The notes below the pieces were generated by a model. That model worked only from the letters and a program-made list of their open reading frames with translations, did no database searches and had not been told where the DNA came from. Shown piece after piece: positions 8,984 to 16,511 of a stretch of 64,000 nt of DNA. Both the position numbers and the translations under genes were made by a program. Positions within the stretch are counted from its first letter, which is position 1, and each line of letters begins with the position of its first letter. This DNA is from Armatimonadota bacterium (lineage in GTDB: Bacteria; Armatimonadota; Zipacnadia; JAUWAU01): the NCBI GenBank assembly GCA_030601885.1, contig JAUWAU010000011.1:62001-126000 (forward strand). The letters run 5' to 3'.

Positions 8984-10080
8984 GCATAGCGCAGATGTGG
9001 CAGGAGGTGATCTCGGGCCATCGCACTGGGCCCTCGGCCAGACTCTTCGCATTGGGCTTACGCCTACTGGCGCCGCTGTACGGCACGGGGGTGGCGCTGA
9101 ACCGGGGAGTGTACGATTGGGGCGTATGGCCGCGCCGAACGCTGCCGTGCCCGGTGCTCAGCGTGGGCAACATCACCACGGGCGGCACGGGCAAAAGCTC
9201 CGCGGTGATGCTCCTGGCCAAGGCCCTTCTGCAGCGGGGCGTCAGGCCGGCCATATTGCTGCGTGGGCACCGGCGACGTGGCCGCGAAGCGGTGATATTC
9301 GCCGACGGACGCATCGGAGCGGATGGGGTGGAGCGGGCCGGGGATGAGGCGTGCATGATCGCGCAGATGCTGCCGGAAGCCGTTGTAGCAGTAGGCAGGC
9401 GTCGCGAGCTCGTCGGCGCCCAGGTGCTCGCACAGACCAACGCTCGCGCCATAATACTGGACGATGGCTTTCAGTATTATCCGCTCGCGCGTGATCTGGA
9501 CATTGTGCTGTTGGATTCGCTGTGGCCTCTGAGCAAAGACCGCCTCTTTCCCGCCGGCACCCTTCGCGAGCCCCCGAGCAATCTCCGGCGAGCCGATGCC
9601 CTTTGGCTGACGCACGTTGACGTGGCGGGCGGCAGAGCGTCGGAGGTGTTCAGTGCCCTGGGTGCGGGGGCGAAGCAGGCGGCGCGCATCGAGACTTGCC
9701 ACCAGCCGGTGCTGCTGCGACGCCCGGATCGCACCGAGACGAAGGACCCGACCACGCTGCGAGGCCAGAGGCTCGGGGCGCTATCGAGCATAGGGAATCC
9801 GCTTGCCTTTGAGCTCACCCTTGAGCGTCTTGGCGCTGCGGCTGTGCGCCCGCTGCGTTTCCCCGATCACCACCGGTATGTCCCGGCAGACGTACAGCAC
9901 ATCAGGCATCTGGCCGACGCGGTGGACATTATCGTCACAACGGAGAAGGATGCTGTGCGCCTGCCACCAACGACGTGGGAGCTGGAGAAACTGTGGATAC
10001 TGCGCTGCGAGATGCGGTTCGTCAGGGGCGAAGAGCAAGCGCTGGAGATGGTGGACGAGTGCCTTCGCGACCGGCTCTGA
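8980..10080 (+). CDS. lpxK: Tetraacyldisaccharide 4'-kinase LpxK
   Basis: 366 residues. LpxK phosphorylates the 4' position of the tetraacyl disaccharide to form lipid IVA. The P-loop is SVGNITTGGTGKSS (residues ~56-70), followed by the usual LxRGHRR region and the conserved ILDDGFQYYPLARDLDIVLLD stretch. The start at 8980 overlaps the waaA stop (ATGA); an upstream in-frame ATG at 8938 would run far into waaA and is not needed. The 3' end overlaps the next gene by ~22 bases. Confidence 0.95.
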   Translation: MSIAQMWQEVISGHRTGPSARLFALGLRLLAPLYGTGVALNRGVYDWGVWPRRTLPCPVLSVGNITTGGTGKSSAVMLLAKALLQRGVRPAILLRGHRRRGREAVIFADGRIGADGVERAGDEACMIAQMLPEAVVAVGRRRELVGAQVLAQTNARAIILDDGFQYYPLARDLDIVLLDSLWPLSKDRLFPAGTLREPPSNLRRADALWLTHVDVAGGRASEVFSALGAGAKQAARIETCHQPVLLRRPDRTETKDPTTLRGQRLGALSSIGNPLAFELTLERLGAAAVRPLRFPDHHRYVPADVQHIRHLADAVDIIVTTEKDAVRLPPTTWELEKLWILRCEMRFVRGEEQALEMVDECLRDRL

Positions 10081-11024
10081 GGCGTCGGCTGCGAAAGGGA
10101 CTCCAACGGATCTCGGCACGCTGTCTTGCCTTCGGCGGGCTCGCCTTGACGCGCTTTCTCACCGTGCGGCAGATCCAGCGCCTCGGCGAGGTGCTCGGCT
10201 CGCCGGCATACGTGCTGATGATAGGTCGCCGCCGGTGCATGGCGGAGCACCTCGATCAGGCCTTCGGCGACAGCATGTCGCCCGAGCGCAAGCGTGAGAT
10301 CGCCATCGCATCGGTGCGCAGTCTGAGCAAGACGTGCCTCGAGTTCTTGAAGCTGCGTTGGCTCTCCGAGGAGCAGCTCGAGCAGTTGGTACAGCTTGAC
10401 GGCGCTGAGCATCTGGCGAACGCGCTGCGTCGGGACAAGGGGGCCATTCTTCTGACGGCCCACCTCGGCAACTGGGAGCTAACCGGCGCGCGCATCGCCC
10501 AGGCAGGCTTCCCGATCAGCGTTATTGCGCGAGAGAGCGACGATGCGGCAACGGCGGCGCTGGTGAATCGGCTGCGCGAAAACCACGGCGTGCGTGTGCT
10601 CCGGCGCGGTGCGGTGCGCGATGCACTCCGCTGTCTGCGGCGCAATGAGGTGCTGGGGATTCTGCCGGACCACAACATCAGCCAGGGCGGCCTGTTGGTT
10701 GACTTCTTCGGACGCCCGGCGACGACGGCGCCGGGGCCGGCCGCGTATGCTCTCAGGACTGGGGCAGCCATTGTGCCCGTGTTCAGCGTGCGGCAACCCG
10801 ATGGTACGCTCAAGGCGATCTTCGAGCCGCCAATGAAGTTGGTGCGCACGGGCGACCGAGCGCACGACACCTGGGTCAATACCCAGCGCATCACCAAGGT
10901 CATCGAACGGGCCATCAGGCGGTATCCGGAGCAGTGGATGTGGATACACCGACGCTGGAAGAGCGCTCCACCAAAGGAAAGTGCTCAGGGCGCGTCGGCC
11001 GAGGATCCCGCCTGCCGGCCGTAG
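10059..11024 (+). CDS. lpxL: Lipid A biosynthesis lauroyl/myristoyl acyltransferase (LpxL/HtrB family)
   Basis: 321 residues from a GTG at 10059 that overlaps the end of lpxK. The family adds secondary acyl chains to Kdo-lipid A. The HX4(D/E) catalytic motif is present as HLGNWE, followed by VIARESDD, the DHN-containing ILPDHNISQGG segment and the conserved WMWIHRRWK near the C-terminus. A hydrophobic N-terminal segment near residue 15 could anchor it to the inner membrane. Whether it acts as LpxL, LpxM or LpxP cannot be told. The frame is open upstream within lpxK, so the exact start rests on family length only. Confidence 0.9.
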   Translation: MPSRPALRRRLRKGLQRISARCLAFGGLALTRFLTVRQIQRLGEVLGSPAYVLMIGRRRCMAEHLDQAFGDSMSPERKREIAIASVRSLSKTCLEFLKLRWLSEEQLEQLVQLDGAEHLANALRRDKGAILLTAHLGNWELTGARIAQAGFPISVIARESDDAATAALVNRLRENHGVRVLRRGAVRDALRCLRRNEVLGILPDHNISQGGLLVDFFGRPATTAPGPAAYALRTGAAIVPVFSVRQPDGTLKAIFEPPMKLVRTGDRAHDTWVNTQRITKVIERAIRRYPEQWMWIHRRWKSAPPKESAQGASAEDPACRP

Positions 11025-11124
11025 AGCGTCGTGCCCGGTACGGCCGCAGATGCCGAGCGCAAAGTGAGTGGACTCGCTGTTGGCCGGAGTTGCCGCTGAA
11101 CGATCCGGATGCATACTCGATATT

Positions 11125-12243
11125 ATGAGCGCGAAGCGCCTACGCATTCTGCATGTGATAACGCCCGCCAAGCTCGCGGGCGCCGAGCTGTATATGATCA
11201 CCCTCGCTGAGCAGCTCAACGGCGACGGGCACCGTAACGTCGTGCTGTGCAAGCGGCAGGCCAGTGCTGTCATCGAAGAATGTCGTCACCGGGGGCTGGA
11301 TGTGCGTCCCATGCGGCTGTACGGAAAGGCGGACGTCACAGCGCCCCTGCGGATAGCGGCGGCCATTCGCCGAGAAGCCGCCGACGTCGTGCACACGCAC
11401 CTATCCACCGCGAGCCTCTGGGGCGGGATAGGTGCCTGGATAGCGGGCGTCCCGTCAGTGGCCACAGTCCAGGGCCGCAACACGGCCACGTGTTACCGGT
11501 TCGTTGATCGGCTTATCGCGAACTCGCGCGCTGTCAAACAGCACATCGTCGAACAGCGCATCCCCGCCGACCGCGTTGATGTGGTGTACAACGCCATCGA
11601 TATCAGCAGCTTCTCAAGGGCGCTGTCCACCGAGGAAGCGAAGAGCCGTCTCGGCCTGGATCCCGGCTGCTTCGTCGTAGGCACAGCAGCGCATCTCTCG
11701 CCCAAGAAGGGGCACATGGACTTGTTGCTGAGCGCTCGGCGCGTGATCGAGCGAGTGCCGGACGCACATTTCGTATTTCTGGGCGACGGGCCAATGCGTG
11801 AGCAGCTCACCGCGCGCGCTCGCGAATGGGCAATAGCGTCGCGCGTCACTTTTCTCGGGTTCCGGCGGGATGTGACTGAGGTCATGTCGGCCTACGACAT
11901 CTTCGTGCTCGCCTCCTGGTGGGAGCCGTTCGGGCTTGTCCTCGTGGAGGCCATGGCACTGGGCGTGCCCGTCATCGCAACTCGCGCCGGCGGCGCTCCT
12001 GAGGTCGTGCTGGAGGGACGGACGGGGCTACTCGTCCCGCCCCAGGCCCCGGACAGCCTCACACAGGCCATCGTGCGTCTGGCGACGGCCCCGGATTTGC
12101 GCCACGCCATGGGCGCGGCGGGTCCGGCGAGAGCTGAAACGTTCGACATCGCACACAAGGCGCGCGAGGTGGTTGCAGTGTACCGGGCGATGATCGAGGC
12201 AAAGCGGCGTGGACGCCGGGAGATCGCCAAAGAGAATGCGTGA
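11125..12243 (+). CDS. Family 4 glycosyltransferase
   Basis: 372 residues with the GT-B fold of GT4 enzymes. The N-terminal domain opens with LRILHVITPAKLAGAELYM (glycine-rich acceptor loop). The C-terminal donor domain contains GTAAHLSPKKGHMDLL and the EX7E motif within WWEPFGLVLVEAMALGVPVI, then AGGAPEVV and GLLVPP. It probably transfers an activated sugar during lipopolysaccharide core or related envelope glycan synthesis, given the lipid A genes just upstream. The ATG at 11125 starts at the usual family position. It overlaps the next gene. Confidence 0.88.
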   Translation: MSAKRLRILHVITPAKLAGAELYMITLAEQLNGDGHRNVVLCKRQASAVIEECRHRGLDVRPMRLYGKADVTAPLRIAAAIRREAADVVHTHLSTASLWGGIGAWIAGVPSVATVQGRNTATCYRFVDRLIANSRAVKQHIVEQRIPADRVDVVYNAIDISSFSRALSTEEAKSRLGLDPGCFVVGTAAHLSPKKGHMDLLLSARRVIERVPDAHFVFLGDGPMREQLTARAREWAIASRVTFLGFRRDVTEVMSAYDIFVLASWWEPFGLVLVEAMALGVPVIATRAGGAPEVVLEGRTGLLVPPQAPDSLTQAIVRLATAPDLRHAMGAAGPARAETFDIAHKAREVVAVYRAMIEAKRRGRREIAKENA

Positions 12244-13141
12244 AGCTTCTCTGCCTGAGGGAGGCGTCGTTGCCCGGGCATCACGTGCGGCAAACGCCGG
12301 GCCGCGCGGAGATTCGTCCGCGGGCGCCTCGCCTCGGGAGCCCCGCGTCTGCGTTGTGGTCATCACGCAGAACGTGCAGGACCGGATCGCCGAGTGTCTG
12401 GAAAGCGTCGGCTGGGCCGACGACATCGTCGTGGTGGACTCTCACAGCACTGATGCAACCCGACAGATCTGCCGCCAGTACACCGACAAGATATACCAGC
12501 GAACCTACCACTACGCAGCGGACCAGAAGAACTTCGGCATCCAACAAGCCATAGGGGAGTACGTGCTCGTCTTGGACGCCGACGAGCGCGTCACCGAGGG
12601 GCTCGCGCGCGAGATCCGCCGTGTTCTCGGCGGCCCCGCGCCGGCGGACGTGTACTGTATTCCGCGGAGGCTGATCATACACGGTCGGTGGATCCGATTT
12701 GGGGGCGAATACCCCAAGGCACGCCCTCGCCTGTTCCGCAATGGCGTCGCCAGCTACCGGAACCAACGGGCGCATGCGCCTCTGCAGTACGATTGTCGGG
12801 ACGAACTCCTCAACGGCGACGTTCTGCATTACAGCTATGGGAGCCTCGCCGACCTATTCAAGCGCGTGAACACGTTCAGCACACGGCGAGCGCAGGACCT
12901 CGTCGAAAGCGGGCGCACGATACGATGGTACCATTTCCTCTGGGCCGGTGGCAGCTTCCTGCACAGGTACCTGCTCCGCGGCGGCTTCCGCGACGGTGTG
13001 CTCGGTTTCTTCTATTGCGCCGCGATGAGCCTGTACGTTCTCGCGTTGTACGCGAAGGCATGGTACGCGCAGCACCCGTTGACGCCCGTGCCGACGACCC
13101 CCCGAGACGCTGTGACGGAGCGTGAGCCAAGATGGCGGTGA
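12236..13141 (+). CDS. Family 2 glycosyltransferase (WaaE/KdtX-like) with C-terminal membrane tail
   Basis: 301 residues. After ~35 disordered residues the GT2 domain starts (RVCVVVITQNVQDRIAECLES), with DSHSTDATRQIC and the metal-binding DXD as VLDADERV. The GT2 domain of this kind is found in LPS core glucosyl/heptosyl-chain enzymes such as WaaE. The C-terminus (RTIRWYHFLWAGGSFLHRYLL, then a hydrophobic helix and AKAWYA) is a membrane-associating tail. A very similar tail appears as the separate small gene at 14166. It overlaps the preceding GT4 gene by 8 bases and the aldolase by 10 bases. Confidence 0.88.
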   Translation: MREASLPEGGVVARASRAANAGPRGDSSAGASPREPRVCVVVITQNVQDRIAECLESVGWADDIVVVDSHSTDATRQICRQYTDKIYQRTYHYAADQKNFGIQQAIGEYVLVLDADERVTEGLAREIRRVLGGPAPADVYCIPRRLIIHGRWIRFGGEYPKARPRLFRNGVASYRNQRAHAPLQYDCRDELLNGDVLHYSYGSLADLFKRVNTFSTRRAQDLVESGRTIRWYHFLWAGGSFLHRYLLRGGFRDGVLGFFYCAAMSLYVLALYAKAWYAQHPLTPVPTTPRDAVTEREPRWR

Positions 13142-14169
13142 TATCGGACCCGGCCGACGCGCGGGCGATCTACGACGAGCTGCGGGCGGTCGGCGCAGTC
13201 CTGCCGTGCTACTGCACGGAGAACGTCCATACCACTGAAGCGATACTGCGGGCCGTACACGAGGTCGGAGAGGAGTTCGGGATCCCCGAGCCGCCCATCA
13301 TCGTTGGCTTCACGGCGAACTATCCGTATCGCTCGCAGCTCGTGCGGTACACGGCCGCCGGCGATGCCCTCGAGGGATTGCTCGCCGTGCGGGCGGATCT
13401 GCAGCGCCTGGCCCGCCCCGACGGGCTATACGGCAACGTCCGCGTGATGCCGCATCTGGACCACGGGCATGCGCAGCGCGATGCGGAGATCATTGAGGCC
13501 GGCAGCGGGTTCTTGGCATCCGTGATGTACGATTGCTCGGAGCTGTCCCTTGAAGAGAATATAAAGCGGACGAAAGCTTTCGTGCGGCGCATGGAGGGCA
13601 CAGTACTCGTGGAGGGTATTGTTGACGAGATATATGGTCCGGAGGCCGGGACGCAGTTCGAGCTCACGAAGCCGGAAGATGCTGAGCGATACGTCGCCGA
13701 GACCGGCGTGCCGCTCATCGTCGTGAACGTGGGCACTGAGCATCGGGCGGCCGCCGGTGGCCAGGGACTGTACGATGGCGGCCGGGCCCGAGAGATCGCC
13801 GCACGCGTCGGTCGGATTATGTGCCTGCACGGCGCGTCGAGCCTTGGCGAGGCCGGACTGGGGGCGCTCCCGGGCGATGGCTTCGTCAAGGTGAACATTT
13901 GGACCATCCTGGAGCGCACCGGAGCGCAGGCGTTGGCCTTGGATAACTTGGAAAACCTTGGCCACGTGCTATCCGCTGAGCAGATAGATGAGCTTGCCGG
14001 CCGCGGCGTCATCACGCAGGAGCATGCACGGCGCCAGAGAGGACGCACACCGACACTGGACTACTTCCCGCACGGGAACCGACGCGATGATGTTTGGCTT
14101 CCTGCCGTCGTGAAACTGATCACGGGCAATCTGCACGATCTGGGGTACGAAAAGCTGGGAACGCGATGA
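13132..14169 (+). CDS. Class II fructose/tagatose-bisphosphate aldolase-like protein
   Basis: 345 residues. The zinc-dependent class II aldolase signatures are recognisable: MPHLDHGHAQRD with the metal His after an Asp, SVMYDCSELSLEEN, VNVGTEHRAAAG and a phosphate-binding LHGASSLGEAGL. These enzymes cleave or form ketose (bis)phosphates with DHAP or related carbonyls. It differs from glycolytic FbaA in spacing and has a longer N-terminus (GAVLPCYCTENVHTTEAIL), so a specialised substrate is likely. Its place inside a glycosyltransferase operon suggests it provides or consumes a sugar phosphate for envelope glycans, which is inference. Confidence 0.8.
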   Translation: MAVISDPADARAIYDELRAVGAVLPCYCTENVHTTEAILRAVHEVGEEFGIPEPPIIVGFTANYPYRSQLVRYTAAGDALEGLLAVRADLQRLARPDGLYGNVRVMPHLDHGHAQRDAEIIEAGSGFLASVMYDCSELSLEENIKRTKAFVRRMEGTVLVEGIVDEIYGPEAGTQFELTKPEDAERYVAETGVPLIVVNVGTEHRAAAGGQGLYDGGRAREIAARVGRIMCLHGASSLGEAGLGALPGDGFVKVNIWTILERTGAQALALDNLENLGHVLSAEQIDELAGRGVITQEHARRQRGRTPTLDYFPHGNRRDDVWLPAVVKLITGNLHDLGYEKLGTR

Positions 14170-14549
14170 ACGACTGTGCATGCGACGGCATCGCCGACAG
14201 TGGGGCGGAACAGGCGGGTACACTCGATGGCAACCGGCCAAAGCCAATTGCTCCTGCGTGCGCGATCGGCGAGCTCCTCGACGAACTCAACGAAGACAGC
14301 ACCACGCGAGCGTCACAGCATCGGCGCGATGGTAGGTCGGCGCGGTGGTATCATTTCATTTCCTTCCCGCTCTGCGCAGTGCGTGAGTGTCTGGCTCAGC
14401 GGCCGCTTCGGCTTGGATTGGGCGCATTTGTGTTGGCAGCGCTTCGGGCCTTTGGCGCGTTCATGACGTGGGCGAAGGTCTGGGAAGACGAGCATTGTGC
14501 CGGCGGCGTCCGTTCGGCGAGTGGCGGATCTGACAGCCACGGGCAGTAG
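14166..14549 (+). CDS. Small protein resembling the C-terminal tail of the WaaE-like glycosyltransferase
   Basis: 127 residues. The ATG overlaps the aldolase stop (ATGA). The first ~60 residues are Ala/Ser/Asp-rich and unrecognised. From SARWYHFISFPLCAVRECL to the hydrophobic LRLGLGAFVLAALRAFGAF and WAKVWEDEH the protein aligns by eye with the end of the GT2 gene at 12236 (RWYHFLWAGGSFLHRYLL ... AKAWYAQH). It has no GT2 catalytic part. It may be a peripheral membrane adaptor or the relic of a duplicated glycosyltransferase. Translational coupling argues that it is still expressed. Confidence 0.55.
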   Translation: MNDCACDGIADSGAEQAGTLDGNRPKPIAPACAIGELLDELNEDSTTRASQHRRDGRSARWYHFISFPLCAVRECLAQRPLRLGLGAFVLAALRAFGAFMTWAKVWEDEHCAGGVRSASGGSDSHGQ

Positions 14550-14600
14550 CAGAGCCTTGATTTCTCCCGCCGAACGGTGGCGATGAGGTGCGGAAACGGG

Positions 14601-14629
14601 TTGACTTTCGTGTCGCCGGCCGATATAGT
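14601..14629 (+). promoter_or_regulatory. Sigma-70-type promoter of tRNA-Ala
   Basis: TTGACT at 14601-14606 and TATAGT at 14624-14629 with a 17-base spacer. The predicted start point lies just before the tRNA (14642), which is the usual arrangement for tRNA promoters. Confidence 0.75.
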
Positions 14630-14641
14630 AAAGGGCAGCGT

Positions 14642-14716
14642 GGGGCCGTGGCGCAGAGGGAGCGCGTCTCCTTGGCATGGAGAAGGTCGTGGGTTCAATT
14701 CCCACCGGCTCCACCA
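14642..14716 (+). tRNA. tRNA-Ala (anticodon GGC), CCA encoded
   Basis: All arms fold. Acceptor GGGGCCG (14642-14648) pairs with CGGCTCC (14706-14712) and includes the G3:U70 pair that identifies alanine tRNA. The D-stem is GCGC/GCGC, the anticodon stem TCTCC/GGAGA with loop TTGGCAT (anticodon GGC at 14674-14676), and the T-stem GTGGG/CCCAC with loop TTCAATT. The discriminator A is at 14713 and CCA at 14714-14716. It decodes GCC (and GCU) codons, common in this GC-rich genome. Confidence 0.96.
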
Positions 14717-14812
14717 CATAGAGCGAAGTCGGCCGGATGCGCTGGCCACCGTGACGCTCGGGCGGAACGGCTATCTACCGCAGACGTTTTACCTTCGTCG
14801 GGGCAAGTTAGT

Positions 14813-14844
14813 GCGGCTCAGATGGCATCAGGCATCTGAGCCGC
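14813..14844 (+). terminator. Strong hairpin after tRNA-Ala, probable terminator
   Basis: A perfect 12-bp stem (GCGGCTCAGATG / CATCTGAGCCGC) with an 8-base loop, followed by TTCTGT. The T-run is short, so termination may be imperfect. It separates the tRNA from the pilT operon. Confidence 0.6.
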
Positions 14845-14899
14845 TTCTGTGATGCCACGCTGGCGGGGCCGCGAGCGGCCCGCACAAAAAGAGAGGTGC

Positions 14900-16225
14900 A
14901 TGTCGGTGGTCGATTGGCGAAGTCTCGTGGAAAGGGGCGCTGCCGAGCGTGCGTCTGACCTCTTCTTCAAGGTGGGCTCTGAGCCCCACCTGCGGCTCCA
15001 CGGCGTGGTACAGGCCCTGGACTTGCCGCCGCTCACGCCGGAAGACACGCGCGAGATCGCCTACGATCTCATGACGGATCGCCAGATCGCGCTCTTCGAG
15101 GACTACCACGAGCGCGACCTGGGGATTACGCACGGCGAGGTGTGCCGCTTGCGCATCAACATCTACCAGGAGCGCGGCAACATCGGTGTGGTGATGCGGC
15201 TCATTCCTCTGGACATCCTCAACCTCGAAGAGCTGATGATGCCTTCGGTCCTGGGTACCGAAAGCGTCGGGCTGGCGCGCCAGGGACTCGTGCTCGTTAC
15301 CGGTCCCACCGGGTGCGGCAAGTCTACGACGCTCGCGGCCATGGTCGATCTCATCAACGACACGCGGGCGTGCAACATCGTCACCATCGAGGATCCGATC
15401 GAGTACGTGCATCGGGACAAGCTGTCCATTGTCAATCAGCGTGAGGTGGGGGTTGACACAGAGTCCTTCTCCGATGCTCTCAAGTACGTGGTGCGGCAGA
15501 GCCCCGATGTGGTCCTGATCGGGGAGATGCGGGATCCGGAGACCATGAACGTAGCAATGCAGGCGTCGGAGACCGGCCACTTGGTCTTCTCCACGGTGCA
15601 TACGGTAAGCGCGTCAGAGACGATGGAGCGCATCATCAACATGTTCCCGCCCCACGACAAGGCTCAGATCTGCCTGCGCATGTCCAAGTCGCTGAACGCC
15701 GTCATCTCGCAGAAGCTGGTGCCGCGCAGCGACATTCCCGGCAGGGCCGCAGCCTGTGAGATCATGATATGCACGCCGACAATCGCCAAGCTCATCGAAG
15801 AGGGGCATCCGACTGATGTGTACGGTGCCATTGACGAGGGCGCCTTTTGGGGCATGCAGACGATGAATCAGGCACTGACGAACCTGGTAGGCGAGGGCAA
15901 GATCGATGAGGACGAGGCGATGCACAACGCGGGCAATCGGACAGAGCTGAAGCAGATGCTTCGGCGTTCTGCGCAAACAACAGCCGCCGGGGCCGAAGCG
16001 GCACCGACACAGGAGGGGGTCGGGGTGTCGGCCGGCGCCGGCGAATTCGCCGCTCCCGCTCAGGGGCAGGCGGCGCAGCCGCCGGCAACCAGCTACCAGC
16101 AGCCGCCGGTCGAGTACCAGCAGCAGCCGCCTGCGCAGTATGGGCCGCAGGCCCCGGCGCATGGGCAGCCCGCGCCCACGGATCCTCCGGCGCCGGGGGA
16201 TCCGCGGCGCCCCGGTGGCACGTAA
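14900..16225 (+). CDS. pilT: PilT-family retraction ATPase, paralogue 1, with Gln/Pro-rich tail
   Basis: 441 residues. PilT hexamers depolymerise type IV pili from the cytoplasmic side. The family features are complete: N-terminal ASDLFFKVGSEPHLRLHG, Walker A GPTGCGKST (~residue 134), Asp box (TIEDPIEYVH), Walker B VLIGEMRDPETM and His box (TGHLVFSTVHT). The C-terminal part (GMQTMNQALTNLVGEGKID) is typical. The last ~75 residues are an unusual low-complexity tail rich in Gln, Pro, Ala and Tyr (repeats such as YQQPP and YQQQPP) absent from standard PilT (~345 residues). The start at 14900 has AGAGAGG upstream. Confidence 0.93.
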   Translation: MSVVDWRSLVERGAAERASDLFFKVGSEPHLRLHGVVQALDLPPLTPEDTREIAYDLMTDRQIALFEDYHERDLGITHGEVCRLRINIYQERGNIGVVMRLIPLDILNLEELMMPSVLGTESVGLARQGLVLVTGPTGCGKSTTLAAMVDLINDTRACNIVTIEDPIEYVHRDKLSIVNQREVGVDTESFSDALKYVVRQSPDVVLIGEMRDPETMNVAMQASETGHLVFSTVHTVSASETMERIINMFPPHDKAQICLRMSKSLNAVISQKLVPRSDIPGRAAACEIMICTPTIAKLIEEGHPTDVYGAIDEGAFWGMQTMNQALTNLVGEGKIDEDEAMHNAGNRTELKQMLRRSAQTTAAGAEAAPTQEGVGVSAGAGEFAAPAQGQAAQPPATSYQQPPVEYQQQPPAQYGPQAPAHGQPAPTDPPAPGDPRRPGGT

Positions 16226-16511
16226 GCACGAAGGGGGATGGGAGTGATGCCCTATCCCCTGACGCTGAACGAGCTCTTGATAAGGCTCAGAGCGCCGTTG
16301 ATGGGCGCCGAGGGACGCTTGTTGGCCGTGGTGAAATACCAGCCCAGTCCTCTCCAGACCAAGACGTGCCGGCTGGGGAATCTTGGGCGGCAAAGCCCTG
16401 GGAAGGCGAAATCATCACGGAAAGAGCGGTGCCCAGGTCGAAGTCTCAGATTCCGGCAGCATACCATTCTCGGAGGCCCCGCCCGGGCCTCTCAGCGACG
16501 AGGTGAGTGCG
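16226..16511 (+). other. Leader region between the pilT paralogues, no convincing gene
   Basis: 286 bases separate pilT1 from the preferred pilT2 start. An in-frame-open stretch (16238-16570, + frame) becomes Arg/Lys-rich and is not protein-like. There are inverted repeats: CCAGCC (16338-16343) with GGCTGG (16370-16375), and GAGGCCC/GGGCCTC (16473-16491, 5-base loop) just upstream of pilT2. A structured mRNA leader is possible, but I cannot assign it to a known riboswitch class. Confidence 0.4.

Noticed and set aside
16080..16200. Short tandem repeats that could suggest a CRISPR array
   Set aside because: They are in-frame codon repeats of the Gln/Pro-rich PilT tail, without spacers of constant length.
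16385..16420. c-di-GMP-I riboswitch-like string (GGCAAAGCC followed by GGGAAGG) before pilT2
   Set aside because: Only a short core resemblance. The GAAA tetraloop hairpin and the other conserved blocks of that riboswitch were not found.
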